Assembly: GCA_958298945.1 (NCBI GenBank)
Contig: OY282607.1
Span: 75,074,868 to 75,138,867 of the forward strand
Source of the DNA: Atherix ibis
Lineage: Eukaryota > Arthropoda > Insecta > Diptera > Athericidae
Reading direction: 5' to 3'
DNA length: 64,000 nucleotides
This document shows, piece by piece, positions 45,179-56,734 of the stretch. The position numbers were made by a program, and so were the translations under genes. Positions within the stretch are counted from its first letter, which is position 1, and every line of letters starts with the position of its first letter. Below the pieces are notes generated by a model, which was not told the DNA's origin, ran no database searches, and saw nothing but the letters and a program-made list of their open reading frames with translations.

Positions 45179-45974
45179 CAAAATTATCAAGTAATATAAT
45201 ACCCTTCAGGCAAAATAAATTAAGTTATTGTAAATGAATTTATATTATAAATATAATATAAAAAAAATTGTTTAATTTTGTGAGGTAAAATAATAAAAAA
45301 AATTAATAGTAGGAACACCAGCGTAATTGTATTTTTGATGAAAAATCCATATTAAAAAGACGGTTATTATATGAGTTGGTTTTTTTTGTTTGGTTTTTCA
45401 TATTTATATTTTTGACAGAGCACACATGACACATGACGTGTGTCAAAGTCAAAAGTGCTCAGTATTTAACATAGCCATTTTCTCGTGGAAAAAATGATGA
45501 TTTCGAATCTTTTTGCCCCAAAATGCATCTGGTCGATATATGCTTTCAACAAGACGGCGCTACATGCCACACAGCGCATTGAAACAATGGACAGATTGAG
45601 GAAAGTTCAGTGAGTAATTTATCTCACGTCTCGGAGCGGTGATTTGGCCGCCTATACAAAATTACACATGTTATTAGCTAGATACCAACCGAGATGCTCG
45701 AAGAAGTGGTTCTAAATTGGATGAAGGTACTCATTTTTTAGAAATTAGGCGTATGGATCTATGCTGCGCCATTTATTTGTCCTGAAACAATTATACGTGT
45801 ATGTTATGTACAATAATAAATTGTGAATAATTTTCCTTTTCTTATAATATGAATTTGAAAGTGATTAGTTCTACCAACATTGCATTTTTTTTAATTATAT
45901 TTTATATTTATAATATAAATTCATTTCCAATAACTTAATTTATTTTGTCTCAACGATATTACTTGGTAATTTTG
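45179..45974 (+). mobile_element. DNA transposon with about 110-bp inverted repeats, 0.8 kb
   Basis: Left (45179-45325) and right (45860-45974) ends are inverted copies sharing AAAATAAATTAAGTTATTG and ATGAATTTATATTATAAATA, with small indels. The interior carries a piece of DDE transposase. The exact tips and any target duplication could not be fixed because the outermost bases are AT-rich and diverged. Confidence 0.65.
45533..45775 (+). pseudogene. DDE transposase relic, distant IS630-Tc1-mariner lineage
   Basis: The peptide DICFQQDGATCHTAH holds the second catalytic Asp. After a stop the DNA still spells ISRLGAVIWPP-like sequence in a shifted frame (about 45625-45655). Then IPTEMLEEVVLNWMKVL corresponds to the C-terminal EIPxEMLxxVVxNW helix. 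The DFFLWGYVK block between them is deleted or unreadable. This is the same lineage as the relic at 18090-18362 and clearly different from the DD34D mariners. Confidence 0.7.
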
Positions 45975-47429
45975 AAAATTTATATTGAAGAACATAACAC
46001 CCTATTATAATGCGTATATTAAATTAAAGAATATATAAAAAAAAAATTGCTGGTATAATTTTGTTTTATTTTTAAGAATTTTAATTTAAGAGTATATTAT
46101 TTATTGGATTACAATATATTTTAGTATAAATTCTAAGAACAGAATACTTCATCTTTAATTTAATTATTAAATGAAAAAATTGTGTTCAAATTTATTCTCT
46201 TGATGTAATATAAAACTTGTTGGTTTTGTTGTATGATTTGTGATAAGTTTTTTGTCTAGTGGCTTAACACAAAATTTCTTAGCGTACATTTTATTAATTA
46301 AAATTAATGATACCAAAAGTTTTTCTTTGTATACAGTGTAACATAAATGAAAGCGCATTAGGGGAATTTAACAATTCCTAAAGTTGATTTTTCCAATTTA
46401 GTGACAGATAAATGGCTTATTTAGGAATTATAGTATAATTAATTTTGCTTTCTATTTTTAATTATATTTTTAATTAATATTTTGTTTTTATTATTCGGCT
46501 GAGATATTTAAAAAAAATAATAAATCAAACAGCAGCGTGAATTAAAAAGAATAGTTCCATTTCAATAAAAATATTCACCATAAATAAAACAGAAATGTTC
46601 TCACGGTAATTGAAATAAATTATAAATAAAACATAGTTCGTTATCTTTTGAATTATCCGAAAAGTCGAATAAAGTATTATATTTTGCGTCTCCTTTCAGT
46701 TAAATATCTTTGTGAAGAGTAGAATTTGTTTAATTTCTATAAATAATGAAGAGTCTAAAATAGTCATTAATTTTTAAATTCGCTTAATTTAGTCAAAAAA
46801 AAATGTACGTTTGTATTTCGAAAATATTTGCATAAACTTGAAAATATCTTTAAAGAAGTGTTGGTAAATTCTTTAGGGATAATGTTACTAGAAAATATAA
46901 TAATGGTACCGTTTTTGAGTATTTTATTATGAGAAAAAATCCCAATAAGTACAACTGGAATTTGTATAATAAAAAATAAACAAAGACGGGATCTTAATAT
47001 TATATAAAAAATCCAAGCAGAAAAATAAAATACGTTCATACCTTAAATTAAGAATTTCAGACAAATTTCACATTTTCTGATATTTTGAGAATGTCAGAGA
47101 AAACTTTTCCTAATGGGAAGGCTATAAAAAAATTAAAACTAATGTTTTTAATATTTTAAAGTTCCTAAAGTAAAACAAAACAAAATTTCAAATTAAGAAT
47201 ATACAATACGAAAGGCTCTATTATATCGGTTGGGTCTGAATAATTTCAGTTAATATTAGAATGTGACTTTAGAAGATACAAATTTTTTATAAATGATATA
47301 ATACCAATAATTAACCAAATAAATATTTATGATATATTCCATTTAGTACCAGATATGTGATTAATAATAATAATAACAAAAATGAATTGTGTGCGATCAA
47401 AGCTATATTGTAGACAGGTGCTTGTTGAG
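45975..47429. other. AT-rich spacer, no gene seen
   Basis: AT-rich. The short open frames on the minus strand (46167-46358, 46767-47039) are hydrophobic or low-complexity and match no family. Confidence 0.4.
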
Positions 47430-47870
47430 AATAATAAAGGTTAGTTTTTCTGAAGTTGTGCTTTTGTAGTGCGGTATGAAAAATGGGATAGCGAAATTTC
47501 GCTATTTCATTTTTGGTGAATCCGTAAGTTTCACTGACAAGAAGTCAAGTCTTCAAAGCACAAGTTTTTATTGAAGTTGAAAATTGACTCTTTGAAAGAC
47601 TCAGAAAACAGATTCTTCGCAACAGTTCGGTTATTGAGACTCTTGGTTGATTTACTATGACAACGCCTCCTGTCACACGGCCATCTCTATCAACGAGTTT
47701 TTATCAGAAAAATAAATGTCTGTGGTTTTCTAGCCCTTTCTCTCACCGTCTGACTTTTTGTTATTTCTTAAGATTAAAAACTACTTATAAAGTCATCTTA
47801 AAGAGCATCGTCTCCGCTGATGGATTTCTACTTTGAAGGAGATAACCAAGATGAGTTTTCAACACAATGA
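47430..47870 (+). pseudogene. decayed mariner transposase relic
   Basis: An upstream word AAGTTGTGCTTTTGTAGTGC (47452) resembles the leader of the relic at 35583. Readable parts come from the catalytic middle onward: YYDNASCHTAISINEFLSEK (second Asp), a shifted frame with LSPSDFLLF (third region) and a C-terminal YFEGDNQDEF-like end near 47840. The stretch AAAATTGACTCTTTGAAAGA (47580) appears to match the internal-deletion junction seen at 7530 and 35730. Confidence 0.6.
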
Positions 47871-49850
47871 ATTATTATTTAATGTGAAGTTCCAGAATAA
47901 TTTGTTAATTTGTAAAAAAAAATATTTTTACTAATTAATGTACAGAAATATATATTCATAAGCACAATAATTTGGACCACTTAAAGAAATATGAGTATGT
48001 AATAAGTTGCACTCTAGGTGTTTTACTTACAGAATTCGAACCCCAACATAGGCTCCAGTGTCTGTAAATTAGGATACTTAATTTAACTATTATATCATTT
48101 AACATATTAAAAATAAATATCTCTTTATTATTTACCATATATTTCTAGAAAATAAGTTGGATAAGTAACTAAATTCATGCATTTTTGATTAAAAATGGAT
48201 ATGGTGAATCAACTTTTAATCTTACAATTGCTAACTTGATTACTAAGTTCTAATTGATACTTAGTTAACAATTATTTGGCTAATAATATAGAATTAATCC
48301 AATATTATAAGCAAAGTTAATTTTAGTCTTCTATAGTTTTTGGATAGTACTTAACAAAAAGTTCATCATAGTTACTGTGAATTCTGTTATTTACTTCCAC
48401 TTACGTAATATATGTTAATTGATATTTTTCCATAGAATACAAACTTATAAACTTTTTGTTCAGAGAAAAAAAGGACCCGTCTTGCTTATAAGCTTTTAAT
48501 TATAGTAAAAGATTTGGATTTGGAAATAATTATGTTTAACATAAGGATAAATAAATCGATAAATATTAACATGTTATAGGTTTTGATGAAATAAATATTT
48601 AGAGTAGGTAAAGTTCTTTAAGTTAAGCTTATCCAATTTATAAAGCCAGCTTATTTTCCAATAGATGTATTTAAATGACTTAAAATAAATATTTACTTAT
48701 GGCCTTTATTCGTGTATATGTTTTTAAGAATGTGATTGAACAATTTTCTTTTAAGTCGGTAGAATTCTAAGGCGTAATTAAATTATTATACATTTGATAG
48801 TGGTATAGAGAATTTTATTTCTGTAATTGGATCATATGCATTTTTATGCAAACAGAATTTATTTTTTCAAAATAATAATTGAGTATTATAAAGCCATAAA
48901 TTAATGTCTGTTTTGTTAAATAATCGAAAAAGTACCTTAAATTTTCTAAAAGAAGTCAATTAGAGTTTCAAACTTTATGCTAAATAATATTTCAGATTGC
49001 AGCTTAAAAGAAATATCAAAACTTTATATAAAATTTGCTTGTTTTTGTTTACACAATTATAAAATTTCATTCGCATTACCTTAATTTAAAAGAAAAAATT
49101 TTAAAATATTCGAAACTTGAAAAAAAATCATCATTAAACTATATTTGTATTTCAGATTTTAATATAATTAAAATTTTAAACAAGCCTACAAACATTCTAA
49201 GAATCCATCACATTTTACTGGAAATTTTAATCTATTTAATGTAAATGTAATCTATTCTAAGATGTATGAATAAATATGATTTAAGTATAAAAAATTCTTT
49301 TATACAATCAGTCTTCAAAGCTCTGAGAAAATTATGTCCAAGATAATTATTATACATTTATGTTGATAAAATTTTATAAACAAAATGTTTACTTACTTTT
49401 GATTTAGATGAATTTTCATTTCGTAATAATTAAAGTGCCTTTTAATAATTAAATATTCTACGAAAATGAGATAAAGTAAAAAAATCCCAATGGAAAGTGT
49501 CAGAAAAAAGGTAAATCCTTTTAGAAGTAAATAATATCATTGAAATGGTCTATTCGAATTCTTAATAAGGATTTTGTATAGTATTTAATACAGAAATGAG
49601 AAGCATTATGAATAGGAATAGACTTGCTGATGTTACAAATATTATTTAATCGCTTATATTTTTTATGAAACTTTTATTTTTTGTTGCTTCGGTATCTTAT
49701 TTGGTAGTTTTTCGAACTGAGGTCTAATGAAAATCAAAATTTATATATTATACAGAAAGAAAAGGGGAAACATTCTGTGAAGGTAAAGAATTTGAGTGTG
49801 CCATGTTATTGGTAATAACTAAATAATATATACTCTCTGAAAAGGAGTTG
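47871..49850. other. AT-rich spacer, no gene seen
   Basis: No coding motif on either strand. A 69-codon open stretch at 49035-49244 is low-complexity. Confidence 0.4.
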
Positions 49851-50357
49851 CTCTCAGCATGCGCTTTCCAAATTTAAAATTCAGAAAGCTCCGAGCGCAA
49901 AGTTCACACCTGAATTGAAAAAACTTGAGGGCACAAGGACACTACTCTGATCCTGGCACTAGACAAAACTTTCAGTTTAACGACAGCTGCCTGTCCGTCA
50001 GGCAAGAAATTTTCAAGGTTCGCATGCATTTTACATCGAAACGACGAACTTTTAAAACGTGCCGTTTATTTTTATTGAGCAACAATTTTCGATGATTTTA
50101 CTTAATTTATGTCTATCGGTTTTTCGTGCTTTTCGATACTTGACAGCTGGTGGCAGCATGAGGAAAAGCTCATAAAGTGTTTTCTATTAAATTCAATTAC
50201 ATATTTTGAATTCTTTTGGTTTTCTAATAATCGTATAAAAAAATAAAGTAAAAAAAAATTAATCAGAAGAACAAGTGTTAACAAAACCAAAGATATTTTT
50301 GCATATAAAATCAAGTGAATTCCAAACGAAGCGAGTGCATAATCTAGGATAGAAAAC
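49851..50357 (+). promoter_or_regulatory. candidate promoter and 5' leader, GC-raised
   Basis: Base composition rises sharply compared with neighbours between 49850 and 50110 (many CG dinucleotides, a GACAGCTG E-box-like word at 49982 and again at 50144). This lacks any transposon motif. It precedes a Met with a good insect start context. A TCAGTT initiator-like word lies at 49974. This is the only stretch in the window that looks like host regulatory DNA, but it could be a degraded element. Confidence 0.3.
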
Positions 50358-50451
50358 ATGTTTTGGATCTTAAGGCGTACAGGAGCTGCGAACTTCTTTA
50401 ATTCATTGAATAATAATTGTACATCAAAAGCAAATAATAATAATAATAATG
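50358..50451 (+). CDS. candidate first coding exon, unknown protein
   Basis: ATG at 50358 in the context AAAACATG opens a frame of 31 codons, MFWILRRTGAANFFNSLNNN then CTSK and an Asn run, ending AATG followed by GTAAATAT, a possible splice donor at 50452 (phase 1). Arg-rich, hydroxyl/hydrophobic and acid-free, the N-terminus would suit a mitochondrial targeting sequence. If unspliced, the frame ends six codons later. I do not recognise the protein. The Asn run comes from an (AAT)n repeat at 50433-50450. Confidence 0.3.
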
Positions 50452-51299
50452 GTAAATATCTAGATAAGTAATTAACTGTATATTCATAAATAAAATATAA
50501 TAAAAAAAATTATCTAAAACTGCTAAAGATACTGAACATATTTTTGTAATTTTTCCTCTATTGAATTATTCAATTACCATATATCGTTTAAATTTTTACT
50601 AAATGCAAATATAACATGTTCGTTATAGAATCTATAGTATCTACAATAATATCTCAATTGTAATCTAATTCTTATCAAAGTAGTCCTAGTATGATCCCGC
50701 ATAAATGATTACTGACTGTAGCACTTAAATGGCACTTTTATAAAATTCGAAGAAATATTTAAACAATTTTTACCTGTGTTAAGGATGATTTTCATTAATC
50801 TTTAAGGTTATTGATTGACATTTTCCGTTCCTTTTTTTGACCCAAAATCTTGCTATCATGTTATTTCGATATAAATGTATATAATTTATTTAAGGTAATG
50901 ATCCACGAAAAGGTATACTTTCTAATTTTGATTGGGTTTAAAGAGCAATAACTTTTATTAATATATTTTGACATTTGAAATTTGAAATTTTTAATATTTT
51001 GTCAACCGATTTTAAATAAAGTTTTAACTTTAGATATACACGTGCTCATTAAATAGAAAAATTTATTTATGGGGTAAATTTTAGATAACATACAGTAATT
51101 ATAATTATTCAAATTTATCTTGTAAAATTTTATATACCTATTATTATAGTATATTGATCTATATTCTTAGAATAATAGATATTATATTTTTTTCATTTGG
51201 ATTAAAATGACTAATTTTCTTAAAAACCTTCCAATTACTGGTTTTGGCCATCTATAACCTACGTATTGTTTGAAAACTGTTTTGCAGAGATAATGTTTT
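50452..51299. other. AT-rich, possible intron
   Basis: No gene motif. If 50358-50451 is an exon, this would be its intron. Confidence 0.3.
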
Positions 51300-51480
51300 T
51301 ATTAGTTTTGAAGAACAGGTGGTAGTTTGAAGAACAAGTCTGGCGAATACGGGTATATTCCAGTTATGAATATTTTTAATTTCTCCAATTCAAACTCGAT
51401 CTTGTGCCACAGTTTCTTCATGCCGAGTTTTTTTGATAATATGTTTGAGATGCACACAGGTTCTATCGTCTAACACCAGA
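51300..51480 (-). pseudogene. possible mariner-like core fragment
   Basis: The minus strand reads LVLDDRTCVHLKHIIKK then, shifted, LGMKKLWHKIEFELEKLK and TGIYPYSPDLFFKLPPV. PYSPDL is the third catalytic block of mariner transposases, and the upstream LDD...H could be a decayed second block. Spacing fits roughly, but there is no other support. Confidence 0.35.
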
Positions 51481-51859
51481 TCATATATAAATATTTTAAA
51501 ACTATAAGTAAATTAAAAGTTTATTATTAAAGGGTAATATTTTCTAAATACGATAGATAAATATTATATTTAATTACATATATGTTTGGCATCAGTCAAA
51601 TAACGTTGCTATACTTTTCAAAGCACAAAAATGGATAACCCGAAAGCATAAGACGAGACGTAGTAAAATCAGGACTATTTTTTTCCTACGCTAGTCTCGA
51701 CAGAATTTTAAGTGTCTGAATTGTTCATGGTAATTGTAACTAGCATAGATTTTAAAACAACTTGATAGGAAAACTTGTCAAAATATTGCCGTCATGCGTT
51801 TTAAAAGAATCATGGCATGACTGATGGAAATCATTCGATATCAGTAGTATCCTAACTGG

Positions 51860-52400
51860 AATAATCATTTTTATTATCTGAGTATGATCAGTATTTATTC
51901 CGCGGCATTAATGCGAGTTTAGCAACATTTCGAATGACCATTTTATTAGAATTGTTATTATTTGCAATAATACAAAAATGATCATAAATCAACAATAGAA
52001 ATGATCATCACGAGTGTAATTGCCTAACTGAGTAGTTACGTGCTCATTAAATGAAATTAAATTACGCGACAGTTCTGTTTTCATCTTAGAACACGTAATG
52101 TTCACTCCTTTCACCGATGACTTTTTAGATCGGCACCTTTTTCTACTGAGCCTCGTACGAACGTACGCACGATCATTAATATACGATCATGTACTCATAC
52201 GCGTTGTGAGAAATGTTTGATCAAGGAGCACGGAATTGTTAAGCTAGAATAGCTTAAATCGTTCGCATGTACTCATGCAATACGCAAATTCGATTCATAC
52301 GACACCGCATTGCTAACTGTGCGTACGTATACATGATCATTCCTCAATTGCACAATCGCATCGATCGGAACTTTTCATAATCGCATCGATCGAAGTCTGA
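51860..52400. other. GATC- and CGTACG-rich non-coding block
   Basis: Ten GATC sites (51886, 51980, 52003, 52128, 52171, 52185, 52219, 52335, 52373, 52388), mostly in TGATCA, CGATCA or CGATCG. Several CGTACG words occur in the same block and up to 52500. A 14-nt word AATCGCATCGATCG is repeated at 52361 and 52377. Composition is well above the local GC level. No gene or family recognised. Confidence 0.5.
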
Positions 52401-52619
52401 CCGATTTTGCTGCACCTACACGTACGTACATAAGAAGTCATTGATAATTTAAATCCAAGCAAGCAGCACTTTTTACCGACTGAATGCAAAAGGCCGTACG
52501 CGTAGATTAGTGAGTACCTAATAGAATCAGCATACAGTAAACTCTTCACAAACTTATCAGTGTATCATATCTTGTTCAGTGTGACTTTAACCGATTGTTC
52601 ATGAGTTGGCAGATGAAGC

Positions 52620-53801
52620 ATATATTAACAGTATTAACAGTATTTATTCAGTTTAATTTTGGTACATTTGGCTCTTATCTTAACTTATATACTAAAACTG
52701 TATAGTACTATCTTACTGCTAATCTTAAGGCTAAATCTTATACCTAATGCGATAATTATCCTACTTTTTTAAGCGCTTAGGCTGAACTCTTTTCTCTTTT
52801 TTTTTTAAATGTTAATATTTATTTTGTCAAAATATAATACATAGTTGCGATACCTTTCTACTTATGTATGTCTTGTCAGGTATATGGCTTGTTTGAGCTA
52901 ATATTAACTTATGAATTAGGTAACAAAATATAGTAACAATAAACTTAAACTTAAATTAAATTTAAAATTAAAAGTAGGTGGACTATTATCCGAAGTGCAT
53001 GCTCCTTCTGACCGCACCATATAATTTAACGCTGTTAGTTGTGCTGAAAAGATCTTCATAGGCTTCATCAATAATTATTAAAGGTGATAGGTAGGTTGAG
53101 GTGTTGTTGTATTGTTGATTATTGGGGATATTCCTAATGAGATGATTAGGATGAGCGATGACCTTTTGGAGATATTTTTTGGATATGTTGATCATGTAGT
53201 CGCAGAGAGGAGACATTTTTGATTTTTCGTAAAGAATTTTGTAGGAGAAGTACTTTCCATCGTTAGTGAAAAATAAGTTTACGCAATATCGGAGTATTCG
53301 TCTCTCAAACCTTTCTAATCTTCTTGCCTGGCTCCTCGAAATCGTGAACCAAATACGGAAGCCGTACGTCAATACAAGTCTAATAAGCTGTTTGTATAGT
53401 AACAGCTTTGTATCTGTAGATAGACCATATCTTTTTTTAAATAGAAATACTATCCCATAATAAGCTTGAAGTGCCTTGTTCAAATTCAACTCAGCGTGGG
53501 AGTTGAACTTGAATAAGGAGGTAAACGTCACACCTAGATATTTCAATTTAGCTGCCGCATCTATCTTAACACCATTCAGCACAATAGAAATTTTACTTTT
53601 TGCAACTATTTTCCAAAGACCCTGTTTTGAAGAGTTGCGAATGCATATTAGCTGCGTTTTTTCTGAATTAACTTCGATTCCCCACTTCTTGTAAAATTCC
53701 AGAATTATTTCCAATCCTTCCTTGATAAATTTTAACGCAATCCTGGGATTGTCGTGAGTAGCGTAGCATATATCGAAAACTAGAAGTCGAGATAAAGACA
53801 A
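52620..53801 (-). mobile_element. 5'-truncated non-LTR retrotransposon
   Basis: Runs from about 53801 down to about 52620 on the minus strand. The coding end is at 52986, followed by roughly 360 bp of 3' UTR and a tail with ACTGTTAAT units (minus strand, about 52625-52650). The 5' break at about 53801 is next to a 31-bp tandem duplication. Confidence 0.7.
52986..53801 (-). pseudogene. C-terminal part of a non-LTR reverse transcriptase
   Basis: 271 codons open. It enters just after the YADD box (CYATHDNPRIALKFIKEGLE is the segment following it), then FYKKWGIEVNSEKTQLICIR (thumb), LNGVKIDAAAKLKYLGVTF, KALQAYYGIVFLFKKRYGLS and LLLYKQLIRLVLTYGFRIWF. RLERFERRILRYCVNLFFTN follows, and the end is PLIIIDEAYEDLF ... 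MHFG. No RNase H is seen. It resembles jockey/Loa-type C-termini. The first dozen residues are flank or damaged RT. No internal stops, so a fairly recent truncated insertion. Confidence 0.8.
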
Positions 53802-53806
53802 ACAAT

Positions 53807-53870
53807 TTGTTCATTTTATATTACAGTGTATGTTTTTTTGTTCATTTTATATTATAGTATATAGTTTTTT
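53807..53870. repeat. 31-bp tandem duplication at retroelement 5' junction
   Basis: TTGTTCATTTTATATTACAG (53807) recurs at 53838 with few changes. It abuts the truncation point of the retroelement. Confidence 0.85.
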
Positions 53871-54084
53871 TTGGAGAGATGAAGTTAGCAAGCATATACA
53901 ATTAATCTTAAGAACTTGCATTGAATGTATGAGTATGCAAAATTTATATTTATTTATATTAAATAAATTTAATTAAGTTATTTTATAAAATTCAATTGAT
54001 TTAAATCAGAAAGTTATTTCTTTTGGCGTGAAAAGCTTAAAGAGATAATTTGGTTTTCGTTTTACATTGTTTTTTGAAGACCGT

Positions 54085-54508
54085 TTAAGGTGGTGTCAGG
54101 TATATTGAAAACACAAGCATACGGTCGATCTTTAATGGCTTCTTCTGCCGAAAACTTCCTGTAATGGGGAGCTGTAATTCTAGCTAAAGAGGAATGGTTC
54201 AAGATCTATTTCGACTTTCGTGTTTTTGCGAGTAAGAAAATAAAAGATTTATCTAATATAAATTCCATATTAATAATTTTCACTTTCAAACTAATGTAAA
54301 TAAATTACATTATGAACTGCAAACAAAATGTCATTTTTACTTCCTACAAGAAATTAAACAAATAAACGTATTTTGTTTAGCTCCAATACTTTTTGTTGCA
54401 GTAACAGTAGGGGAATATCGCGCTAAATTCAGTAAAATACCTGATTTGGTGTATAGGGAAACTACGAAGAAGTTGATAGTTTCAATACCAGGAACGTTCA
54501 TCACTCGA
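54085..54508 (+). other. two possible exon-like segments with compatible splice sites
   Basis: Segment A (about 54085-54231) reads GILKTQAYGRSLMASSAENF and WGAVILAKEEWFKIYFDFRV with one TAA between them (54162). It ends before GTAAGA. Segment B (54402-54508) follows TTTTTGTTGCAG and reads TVGEYRAKFSKIPDLVYRET then TKKLIVSIPGTFITR, ending before GTATGT. The phases of A and B agree (phase 1), with a 170-nt intron. I know no such protein. The stop codon argues for a broken gene, or for A not being an exon. Confidence 0.25.
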
Positions 54509-54509
54509 G

Positions 54510-55419
54510 TATGTAAATGTCTCCAAAATGATTCACTTTTTTCTTTTGATTTATTTAGTTTTGTAAATAATCTGCCGTTATTTATCTATATTTATTTGCC
54601 TTTTGTATACCTAAGATCTTCTCAGCTGCATAAGCATTTACTTTAATTATTGTATAAAGAACTTCAAAGCCACATACCATATACATAATAACGTATCCTT
54701 TTAGAAAATCTAAAAACGAATATTATAATTGCAACTAAACGAAAATAATTAATTTTAATCTGTTTTTATTATTGGATCTCATGAGTATGAATAATACATT
54801 CCTTTAAAGCTCGTTATAATTGGTATGTGGTGCATTTAAGCTCGTCAAAATAATTTTCGTTATGATCCACATTGCACAATATGAACTATTTGATGATTTA
54901 ATCATTTTCGGAGTACGAAATGCCTTCTCTTATACTTATCATTATTAAATTGATTATGATACATAAAATTTTTAAATAGTATTAAACAGCTTAAGGAGCA
55001 AAAATTAGAACGGTACCAATTATTAAAATTTGTAAGGTTAAAGATAAATTCGATTAAACAAAGTTTTCAATAAAAATAATAAAAAATTTTGTTTAATTAA
55101 ATTAATTGTTTTGTTTATATTTCTAATAAAATTAATAAAAGTAAAAAACAGTCAATTGCGATTTAAGGATTTTGTACGAATATAGTTTATAGCTAAAAGT
55201 ACATAAAATTATAAATAAGAACAAATCTAAAAGGTCATACAAATTGTATAATTAATTAACTATAATTAATTATCATAGAGAGATGATAAAACTATTTCAT
55301 ATAACTTCTTAGTATTAGACTATGAAAATTGTTCGTTCAAGCATATTTGTAACTGCCATTGTATACCAAGAAATGCTTATAATATTTAAAGAATGCCGTT
55401 TCCAGAAGGTTTATAATCA
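54510..55419. other. AT-rich spacer
   Basis: No motif recognised. Confidence 0.4.
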
Positions 55420-56290
55420 TCAACCGGGAGTTCGGTCTAAACCTGTTGAATCACAGAGTTGCACTATGAGGTCTTCTAGTCGATACTCATAGCATATTTT
55501 TGTTATCCTCGGTAACACCGTCGCACCAATTCGTTTTCTGGGACTATAAATAAAGCCACTGTAAACTTTCCGGGCAGCATTTTCCTCATCCAGATGGATA
55601 TCTGGCCCACCGCAGCCTGTTGAACTTAATTTTACCCACAACTAGATGGTCGCGGTAACGCTCCAGAATCTAATAGTTCAATGTACTCTAGAATCATTCA
55701 TCCTCAAATTCTTCGAAGGATGCTCCTCTAGAACGTGGACAAGAGGACTACCAAGACTAGTATCTTGTACAGCAGATCCTTCGATGTTGTGATTAGAATT
55801 TTCAGGCGAAATAATTTAGACTGACTGAAATTAGGTCCGTTGGCTGGCAGCAGCCGTGTGCGGATTTCTTCCTCTATATTATTATAGGCTACGACCCCAA
55901 ATAGGAATGTGATTTAACTCTTTCAAAGCTATAATCACCCATCTATATGCGACTACTGCTAATTGGTATTGTCTTCGACGCCGACGCTGCCACCATATAC
56001 TTTGTTTTACCTTCATTTATGTGTAGCCGAAAATTTTTCACCGTCGGCTCAATCTTCGTGAAGGCCTCTCGTTGTTGGCATATACTAAAAACTTAACAGA
56101 CTTAATGAGGATTATCCCCTTAATTTTTACCCTTGAGTCTCGAATCACTTTTTCCAGCGCTAGATAAACAGAATGCACGAAAAGGCGTCTTCTTGCCGTA
56201 GACCATTGTGGATATTAAATCTCTCTGAAAGTGATTCGGCTACTTTTACTCTTCCTCATACATAAATAATGGCCAGCCTAGTCAGTCTAA
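55420..56290 (-). pseudogene. non-LTR reverse transcriptase relic, RTE-related group
   Basis: Minus strand, from about 56260 downward: SERFNIHNGLRQEDAFSCIL (RT block B, normally GLRQGDALSCLLFN), then decayed DNA where YADD should be. HINEGKTKYMVAA-like sequence follows near 56010 (thumb). At 55641-55420 GCGGPDIHLDEENAARKVYSG fits the region after YLGS with RIxxARxAF. The stretch 55660-55860 is not readable as RT. Distinct in sequence from the RTE copy at 28429-31545. Confidence 0.6.
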
Positions 56291-56734
56291 TCAATTTTTG
56301 TTGTTGAATTGTTTGTTTAAACATTACGTGGAAAAAACCAAATACATATAAAGTATAATATGATACATACGCAAAAAAATTTATTAAAGAATAAATAAAA
56401 AGTTTAGATAAGATTGATTGAAAGTTTAGATAAGATGAAATTTTTTTTCTGTATCACACTTTTAGATATTAACCAATAAATCAAACGATATGAAAGATTG
56501 AAAGACATAGTACATTAATATGTTACAATTGTGTTTTAATATATACAGTGTAGACCAAAACTATGGTTTTAAAGAAAAGCTTAAATAAAACTAGAAAATG
56601 AATAAAAATGGACAAGTTAATAAATTATATAAATTTTGAAATTAAATATGAAAAAAAGTGTATATATTTATTATTATCAAATTAAAAAAAAATAATATAC
56701 AATAAAAAAATGCTTATATTGCTTTTTCGTCAAT
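56291..56734. other. AT-rich spacer
   Basis: Nothing recognised; a short direct repeat AGTTTAGATAAGATTGATTG/AGTTTAGATAAGATGAAA occurs at 56400-56440. Confidence 0.4.

Noticed and set aside
45415..45450. Short palindrome CACATGACGTGTG as a possible element end
   Set aside because: Arms are only about six bases and lie inside a larger inverted-repeat-bounded element.
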